Assembly (NCBI GenBank): GCA_002308155.1
Contig: DBVQ01000012.1
Location: 34,756-47,046 of the forward strand
Length of the DNA stretch: 12,291 nucleotides
Source of the DNA: Christensenella sp. UBA1260
Lineage (GTDB): Bacteria; Bacillota; Clostridia; Christensenellales; CAG-917
Direction of reading: 5' to 3'
Positions 8,753 through 12,291 of the stretch are shown here, piece by piece. Within the stretch, counting starts at the first letter, position 1. Each line of letters starts with the position of its first letter. Position numbers and translations under genes: made by a program. The notes under the pieces are model-generated. The model was not told the origin of the DNA, did not search any database, and saw nothing but the letters and a program-made list of their open reading frames with translations.

Positions 8753-9173
8753 AAAATGTCAGTGGCGGGGCGATTTGTTTTGTTTTCGCGCATCTCATCT
8801 CAATCACGCGGTTTTTGATTCCCTTGTTCGAAGACGGAACGACTACGCAAGGCGGAGTCCCCGGAGTGCCCCGGTCTGCACTTAGTACGAGCTTGTGGGG
8901 CAGCTGTGTTTGATTTGCCCAACACAAGCGAAGTGGCAAAGAATAGAGGGAACGGACTTTAGGGTGCCGACTTGGTGTCCCCGGAGCGAGTAGTACACTC
9001 TTGCAGAGAATAGCAACGTGCCAATGCGACCAGTTATATTCTATCCTTGGAGCATTGGGACTTGTGTTCGGCTTATTCCGCGTTGGGGAAACCTGGCGAA
9101 GCAGGAAAGGGTGCTTTATTTAGGGTTTAATGACGATAGTCAATTTCAAAATCGTGCATAGCAAAAATGTTTG
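8632..9173 (+). other. Gene-free structured intergenic region, candidate non-coding RNA or repeat cluster
   Basis: No convincing gene is found here. The short open frames on both strands lack ribosome binding sites or family features. After the palindrome, several pairings are visible: CCTTG/CAAGG (8822-8826/8848-8852) enclosing GTTC/GAAC (8826-8829/8837-8840); TGCCCC/GGGGCA (8867-8872/8897-8902); GCTTGTG-GGGCA with TGCCC-AA-CACAAGC (8891-8902/8916-8929); a GAGT/ACTC hairpin with loop AGTAC (8988-9000); and CCAATGC/GCATTGG (9021-9027/9052-9058). GCC-C-AACACAAG (8917-8928) can pair with CTTGTGTT-C-GGC (9061-9072) and so close a multibranched domain. I checked by eye for tRNA, 5S, tmRNA, SRP, RNase P and common riboswitch signatures and found none. 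Confidence 0.5.
8857..9004 (+). repeat. Pair of GTCCCCGGAG motifs 120 bases apart, each followed by an AGTAC-loop hairpin
   Basis: The exact 10-mer GTCCCCGGAG occurs at 8857-8866 and 8977-8986. Each is followed by a short hairpin with loop AGTAC: CTT-AGTAC-GAG at 8881-8891 and GAGT-AGTAC-ACTC at 8988-9000. In both, a two-base bulge on the 3' side (CT; TT) is followed by further pairing (GCA/TGT; GC/GC). Downstream, each also has a GCANAGAATAG string (8936-8946 and 9003-9013). The two halves look like diverged copies of one structural unit. Confidence 0.5.
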
Positions 9174-9243
9174 TTGACTAAACTCTATTTGCAAATTATA
9201 CTTGTGGTATAAACCCAACGAGGTGTGTTATGCACGATTTTGA
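9146..9243 (+). repeat. 15-base perfect inverted repeat with right arm over the trxB start codon
   Basis: TCAAAATCGTGCATA (9146-9160) is the exact reverse complement of TATGCACGATTTTGA (9229-9243). The right arm contains the trxB ATG and its first codons. The left arm lies upstream of the -35 box, so a transcript from the proximal promoter would lack it, whereas read-through RNA from further upstream could fold and sequester the start codon. GGGTTTA/TAAACCC (9123-9129/9210-9216) and TAGTCAA/TTGACTA (9137-9143/9174-9180) are shorter inverted pairs in the same stretch. Confidence 0.75.
9174..9202 (+). promoter_or_regulatory. Sigma-A-type promoter of trxB-NUDIX
   Basis: TTGACT (9174-9179) and TATACT (9197-9202) are separated by exactly 17 bases, one mismatch each from the consensus hexamers. 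Transcription would start near 9209, leaving a leader of about 20 bases. That leader carries GAGG at 9220-9223, six bases before the ATG. A second AT-rich box, TATAAA at 9208-9213, has no matching -35. Confidence 0.8.
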
Positions 9244-10156
9244 CGTCATCATTTTAGGCGCAGGTCCGGCGGGACTTGCAGCAGGGATATACGCCGCACG
9301 CGGCGGGCTCTCTGCCCTAATCATAGAAAACAAAGCCCCGGGCGGACAGGCATCTTTGACCGCAAAGGTAGAAAACTACCCGGGCGTTCAAGAGGCATCT
9401 GGATTTGACCTCGCCTTTGCTATGCTCAATCAAGCCAAGTCCTTTGGCGTGAAAGTCAAGACGGGCACAGTGTCAAATCTTGTCCTCAAAGGCAAGGACA
9501 AAAGGGTTGTGCTTGCAAACGGCAAAGAGTTCACTTGTGGGTCAATCATCATTGCAACGGGGGCGGCATCTCGTCCACTCGGAGTTGAAGGCGAACTTCA
9601 ACTTGTTGGCAAGGGCGTGAGTTATTGCGCAACTTGCGACGGTATGTTTTTCAAGGACAAAACCGTGGCGGTTGTCGGTGGCGGCAACACAGCGGTTGAG
9701 GACGCACTCTATCTTGAAAAGCTTGCCTCAAAAGTCTGCCTCATACACCGCAGAAACGAACTTCGAGCAGACAAAATCCTTGCCGACAGAATCAAATCAA
9801 GCTCGGTTGAAATCCTTTGGGACAGCGTTGTCGTGGGACTTGTTGCGGACGATAAATTGACAGAAATCAAAGTTAAAAATGTCAAAAATGACAGTTTAAG
9901 TGCCGTTTCGGTTGATGGGCTGTTTGTTGCCGTGGGACAAATCCCCAACACATCCTTCCTCGAAAACGCCGATGAAAAACCGCGTCTAACCGATGCCGGT
10001 TATATTGTCGCAGACGAAGAAATGCGCACTTCCATTGACGGTGTGTTTGCCGCAGGCGATGTGAGAGAAAAGTCGCTCCGCCAAATAATCACCGCCTGCG
10101 CAGACGGCGCAATCGCCGCAAACAGCGCAATCAAACATCTTCAAAACAAGCAATAA
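9230..10156 (+). CDS. trxB: Thioredoxin reductase (NADPH, FAD)
   Basis: This 308-residue protein has the standard length of a low-molecular-weight thioredoxin reductase, a cytoplasmic flavoenzyme that passes electrons from NADPH through FAD and a redox disulfide to thioredoxin. In order: FAD dinucleotide motif GAGPAG (10-15), the PGGQASLTAKVENYPG segment, ATGA before the NADP domain, active-site C133-A-T-C136-D, second dinucleotide motif GGGNTAVEDA (150-159), NADPH-phosphate motif HRRNELR (173-179), and the C-terminal FAD motif with G276-D277-V278-R279 and RQIITACADGAIAA. All key residues are intact. The start is fixed by the MHDFDVIILGAG N-terminus and GAGG at 9220-9223. It is the first gene of an operon with a NUDIX gene 10 bases downstream. 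No thioredoxin gene is in the window. Distinguishing it from paralogous ferredoxin- or NrdH-dependent reductases would need an alignment, but HRRxxxR supports NADPH use. Confidence 0.93.
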   Translation: MHDFDVIILGAGPAGLAAGIYAARGGLSALIIENKAPGGQASLTAKVENYPGVQEASGFDLAFAMLNQAKSFGVKVKTGTVSNLVLKGKDKRVVLANGKEFTCGSIIIATGAASRPLGVEGELQLVGKGVSYCATCDGMFFKDKTVAVVGGGNTAVEDALYLEKLASKVCLIHRRNELRADKILADRIKSSSVEILWDSVVVGLVADDKLTEIKVKNVKNDSLSAVSVDGLFVAVGQIPNTSFLENADEKPRLTDAGYIVADEEMRTSIDGVFAAGDVREKSLRQIITACADGAIAANSAIKHLQNKQ

Positions 10157-10166
10157 AGGCAAGATT

Positions 10167-10643
10167 ATGGATTTAACTTTTAGAACAGAAGAAGGCGTTT
10201 TCAATATTAGGGTTGCGGCAGTCATTGTTGTAAACAACAAATTGCTTGCGCTCAAAAACGATTTGACTCCCTACTATTTTCTCCCGGGCGGCAGAGTCAA
10301 ACTTGACGAAAGCGGCGAAACGGCAATAAAAAGAGAACTCAAAGAAGAGCTTGGCATAGACACAAAAATCATTCGTCCTTTGTGGCTGGTTGAATCATTC
10401 TTTTATGAAGATTCAACAAAAGAAAAGTTTCACGAGTTGTGTCTTTACTTTTTGATTGACGTTTCCAACACCGATTTACAGGACAAACAAAAATTTTTGG
10501 GGCTTGAAACAAAACATCACGAATTGTTTGAGTGGCTTGATATTTCCACTCTAAAAGACCAATATTTGTATCCTCTTTTCATAAAAGAGAAAATCCACAA
10601 TTTGCCTGAACACCTTGAAATCTTGACCGAATACGAATACTAA
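10167..10643 (+). CDS. NUDIX hydrolase
   Basis: This 158-residue protein contains a complete Nudix box GX5EX7REUXEEXGU spanning G42 to I64 (G42, E48, R56-E57, E60-E61, G63-I64), so it should be a metal-dependent hydrolase of a nucleoside diphosphate linked to another moiety. The N-terminal strand RVAAVIVVNNKLLALKND and the YYFLPGG lead into the box are typical. The C-terminal half (FHELCLYFLIDV...HHELFEWLDI) resembles Nudix proteins acting on nucleotides or NDP-sugars, but the substrate cannot be deduced. It starts 10 bases after the trxB stop, with AAAGG (10155-10159) overlapping that stop as ribosome binding site, so it is cotranscribed with trxB. A role in cleaning oxidised nucleotides beside the thioredoxin system is possible but speculative. 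A strong terminator follows. Confidence 0.88.
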   Translation: MDLTFRTEEGVFNIRVAAVIVVNNKLLALKNDLTPYYFLPGGRVKLDESGETAIKRELKEELGIDTKIIRPLWLVESFFYEDSTKEKFHELCLYFLIDVSNTDLQDKQKFLGLETKHHELFEWLDISTLKDQYLYPLFIKEKIHNLPEHLEILTEYEY

Positions 10644-10680
10644 CATAAAATTGCAATATTTAAGCCAAAAATAGAAAAAT

Positions 10681-10705
10681 CCTGACAAAAATCGTCAGGT
10701 TTTTT
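10681..10705 (+). terminator. Rho-independent terminator of trxB-NUDIX
   Basis: CCTGAC (10681-10686) pairs perfectly with GTCAGG (10694-10699) around AAAAATC, and six T follow directly (10700-10705). The position, 37 bases after the NUDIX stop and 27 bases before the glmM ATG, cleanly separates the two transcription units. Confidence 0.88.
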
Positions 10706-10719
10706 CATTGTATAGACCA

Positions 10720-10725
10720 TATAAT
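10720..10725 (+). promoter_or_regulatory. -10 box (TATAAT) for glmM, immediately upstream of the start codon
   Basis: A perfect TATAAT ends seven bases before the glmM ATG (10733). A sigma-A start site would fall at about 10731-10733, so the message may begin at or next to the start codon. No good TTGACA is found 16-18 bases upstream: the -35 zone overlaps the terminator stem and T-run. No Shine-Dalgarno sequence precedes the ATG. The assignment rests on the -10 alone. Confidence 0.5.
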
Positions 10726-10732
10726 ATGGCGT

Positions 10733-12112
10733 ATGTATTACTTTGGAACAGACGGAATAAGAAATAAGGCGGCCAAACTGCTTGCGGAGCGCATACCCTT
10801 TATGCTGGGCAAAGCACTCAGCAAAAACGCCTACAAAATACTCGTTGCAAGAGACGTGCGAGAGAGCTCGCTTGACATTGAAAAGCAGTTGTGTTTGGGG
10901 CTTCTTGAAGGCGACGCAAAGATATATCTTGCAGGAGTGCTCCCCACCCCTGCCCTTGCCTACATCGCGCAAGTTGAAGACGCGGATTTTGCCGTAATGA
11001 TAACCGCCTCGCACAATCCACCCGAGTACAACGGGCTCAAAGTGTTTGGCAGATGCGGCAAAAAGCTGTCGCTTGACGTGGAAGAAAAGCTTGACGCATC
11101 TTTGCAAGAGATAAGCCGCGAGTTTGCCAAGCAAACAGACACGCATTTTGCGTCTGCAACGGCAAACGGGCTGGACGACGTGTCCGCGGACGTGCTGTCC
11201 GACGACGAAACGACAGGACCTCTTAAAATCACACTGTCCCCCGAACACCGCATACGCATTGTGGAGGGTGCGGAGTTTTTGTATGCTATGCATATCAAAA
11301 AGATGTTCCCCCGCTTTGACGGAACAAAAGTGCGCATAGACTGCGCGCACGGATGCTTTGCGGAGCTTGCAAAACGCATATTTGAATCGCTTGGCGTGCT
11401 TGTGTCCGCCGAAAACGACACTCGCGACGGCTCGCGTGTGAATGTAAACTCGGGCTCTACGCATATTGAAGAGTTTGCAAAAAAGGTTCAGCGAGACGAA
11501 ATCGGCTTCGCATTTGACGGAGACGGCGACCGCGTGCTCGCTGTATATGATGGCAAAGTGTACGACGGAGACGCGATACTCCTTGCAATCGCCACGCTCT
11601 ATCGCATACAAGGCAAACTAAAAAAGAAAATAGTCGTGGGAACGGAGCTGTCAAGTTCAAGACTGCAACGCGAACTCGCCTTTCAAAATGTCGCACTTTT
11701 GCGCACGCCCGTTGGCGACAAATATATTCTTGACGCACTGAACAACGAGAACTGCGTGCTCGGCGGCGAAAAGAGCGGTCATATCATAATGCTTGACAAA
11801 GGCATGACGGGCGACGGTCTCGTCACCGCACTAACACTTCTTGAAGTCAAAAAAACAATCGGCAGCTTGCCGACATTCAGTGCCTACCCTATGCTAAATC
11901 TCAATATTCCCGCTGAAAACCCAAAAGAATACCAGCACAGCGACGAGTTTAAAGCCAAAATGAGCGCCGCTATCACGCTTTTTGCCAAACACGGACGCTT
12001 TGTCGTCCGCCCCAGCGGAACAGAGCCCGTTCTCCGCATCACCTTTGAGTGCTTTGACGCCGACGAAAAACCAATCTTCGCCAAACTGAAAAAACTGTTT
12101 GGAGTAGATTAA
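10733..12112 (+). CDS. glmM: Phosphoglucosamine mutase
   Basis: This 459-residue protein is close to the usual 445-450 residues of GlmM, which interconverts glucosamine-6-phosphate and glucosamine-1-phosphate in the cytoplasm for UDP-GlcNAc and peptidoglycan synthesis. The N-terminus YFGTDGIR (3-10) is the GlmM hallmark and fixes the start. Later motifs are the phosphoserine loop TASHNPPEYNG (91-101, catalytic S93), the metal-binding loop FDGDGDR (261-267), the sugar-specificity loop GGEKSGH (344-350), and the C-terminal phosphate-binding loop RPSGTEP (426-432). All four domains are therefore present and intact. Related alpha-D-phosphohexomutases (PGM/ManB) are the alternative, but FGTDGIR and GEKSGH favour GlmM. 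It stands alone after a terminator, with a TATAAT box touching the coding region and no Shine-Dalgarno. No glmS or glmU is in the window. Confidence 0.9.
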   Translation: MYYFGTDGIRNKAAKLLAERIPFMLGKALSKNAYKILVARDVRESSLDIEKQLCLGLLEGDAKIYLAGVLPTPALAYIAQVEDADFAVMITASHNPPEYNGLKVFGRCGKKLSLDVEEKLDASLQEISREFAKQTDTHFASATANGLDDVSADVLSDDETTGPLKITLSPEHRIRIVEGAEFLYAMHIKKMFPRFDGTKVRIDCAHGCFAELAKRIFESLGVLVSAENDTRDGSRVNVNSGSTHIEEFAKKVQRDEIGFAFDGDGDRVLAVYDGKVYDGDAILLAIATLYRIQGKLKKKIVVGTELSSSRLQRELAFQNVALLRTPVGDKYILDALNNENCVLGGEKSGHIIMLDKGMTGDGLVTALTLLEVKKTIGSLPTFSAYPMLNLNIPAENPKEYQHSDEFKAKMSAAITLFAKHGRFVVRPSGTEPVLRITFECFDADEKPIFAKLKKLFGVD

Positions 12113-12291
12113 AGCAATTATTCTAAAAAACTAATGGAATTATTTACACCGGTTGCCCTTTAGGATTGTCCTGGGAGATGAATAACAAGAAAGAGCCGTT
12201 TTTCACTCCGGGAGCATACTAAGTCGTATGTGACCGAGTGGCAAAAGGCTCTGACAAAGTTAGTCGCTTGCAAGTGCCCATAAAAAGGCAA
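12113..12291 (+). other. Non-coding 3' flank of glmM with several short hairpins
   Basis: There is no credible gene. After an AT-rich 40 bases come CCC-TTT-AGGA-TTG-TCCT-GGG (12156-12175), the larger hairpin at 12192-12252, the 8-base palindrome CTTGCAAG (12267-12274), and TGCC/GGCA (12275-12278/12287-12290), which runs to the window edge. No classical terminator with a T-run follows glmM; one of these hairpins may serve that role. Confidence 0.5.
12192..12252 (+). repeat. Hairpin element related to the core of the 8628-8752 palindrome
   Basis: AGAGCC (12192-12197) pairs with GGCTCT (12247-12252). The stem continues with mismatches through T-rich/A-rich arms to CACT/AGTG (12204-12207/12237-12240), CGG/CCG (12209-12211/12234-12236) and CATAC/GTATG (12215-12219/12226-12230) with loop TAAGTC. 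Its + strand matches the minus strand of 8660-8720 in layout and sequence: GAGC-TAC-AAG-GTA-GTGACC around the tip, and TGACAAAG just after the stem (12252-12259). Confidence 0.65.

Noticed and set aside
8821..8852. GTTCGAA string suggesting a tRNA T-loop
   Set aside because: The flanking five bases on each side do not pair as a T-stem, and no anticodon or acceptor arms can be placed around it.
8655..8885. Plus-strand open frame of 76 codons in the gene-free region
   Set aside because: The start lies inside a hairpin arm without Shine-Dalgarno, the composition is unlike the neighbouring genes, and there are no domain features.
8658..8939. Minus-strand open frame of 93 codons across the palindrome (…SLDEEREKARLRGMSVQEVRD…)
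   Set aside because: It is read through the arms of the inverted repeat, has no ribosome binding site and no recognisable family. The related hairpin at 12192-12252 does not preserve the frame. It is more likely a by-product of repeat sequence.
8850..9120. Possible SRP, RNase P, tmRNA or 5S RNA because of GC-rich hairpins and GGCGAAGCAGG
   Set aside because: The conserved core strings of these RNAs, such as GGAAGGAAGCAG for SRP or GAGGAAAGTCC for RNase P, are absent.
10640..11611. Long minus-strand open frame (323 codons) opposite glmM
   Set aside because: glmM is clearly real by motifs. The antisense product is Cys/His/Arg/Val-rich low-complexity sequence typical of a codon-bias shadow.
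12179..12282. Open frame through the 3' hairpin giving …HTKSYVTEWQKALTKLV…, slightly similar to KKYVTPEQTDFDK from the minus strand of the palindrome
   Set aside because: Neither frame has a start codon in a usable place and both are interrupted by stops just upstream. The similarity follows from the shared hairpin DNA.

Overview
The window looks like bacterial chromosome from a Gram-positive Bacillota/Clostridia-type organism, probably an uncultured gut lineage. The grounds are a YdjI/YdjG-like SPFH and zinc-ribbon gene pair, a stand-alone DUF1858 CxxC protein, AGGAG-type ribosome binding sites, a consensus sigma-A promoter, and a giant Tyr/Thr/Asn-rich repeat protein of the kind seen on such cells. 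The lineage is inferred, not demonstrated. All recognised genes are on the + strand.

Layout: (1) 1-6087 is the 3' part of a giant gene, at least 2028 codons, built from divergent tandem beta-rich repeats. Its 5' end, and any signal peptide or anchor encoded there, lies outside the window. (2) 6174-8378 is a two-gene unit: a soluble SPFH protein with three C-terminal zinc ribbons, then, 6 bases later, a protein with two N-terminal zinc ribbons and a C-terminal membrane helix. (3) 8434-8631 encodes a 65-residue DUF1858 redox-disulfide protein. (4) 8632-9229 is about 600 bases without a credible gene but full of nested inverted repeats. It begins with a 125-base palindrome that starts on the DUF1858 stop codon, and continues with hairpins that could form a branched RNA. 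(5) 9230-10643 is a trxB-NUDIX operon behind a TTGACT-17-TATACT promoter, closed by a rho-independent terminator. (6) 10733-12112 is glmM, whose TATAAT box sits so close to the ATG that the message may be leaderless. (7) 12113-12291 is non-coding and carries a hairpin related in sequence and fold to the core of the palindrome in region 4.

The coding content is mostly housekeeping: thioredoxin reduction, nucleotide-type hydrolysis, and GlcN-1-P supply for peptidoglycan, plus an envelope-stress-type SPFH pair and a surface or secreted giant. The least explained part is the structured intergenic DNA. Two well-separated copies of one hairpin show a compensatory base-pair change. Wobble pairs in the 8628-9072 helices fit only a + strand transcript. 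A 15-base perfect inverted repeat covers the trxB start codon, with its other arm upstream of the promoter.
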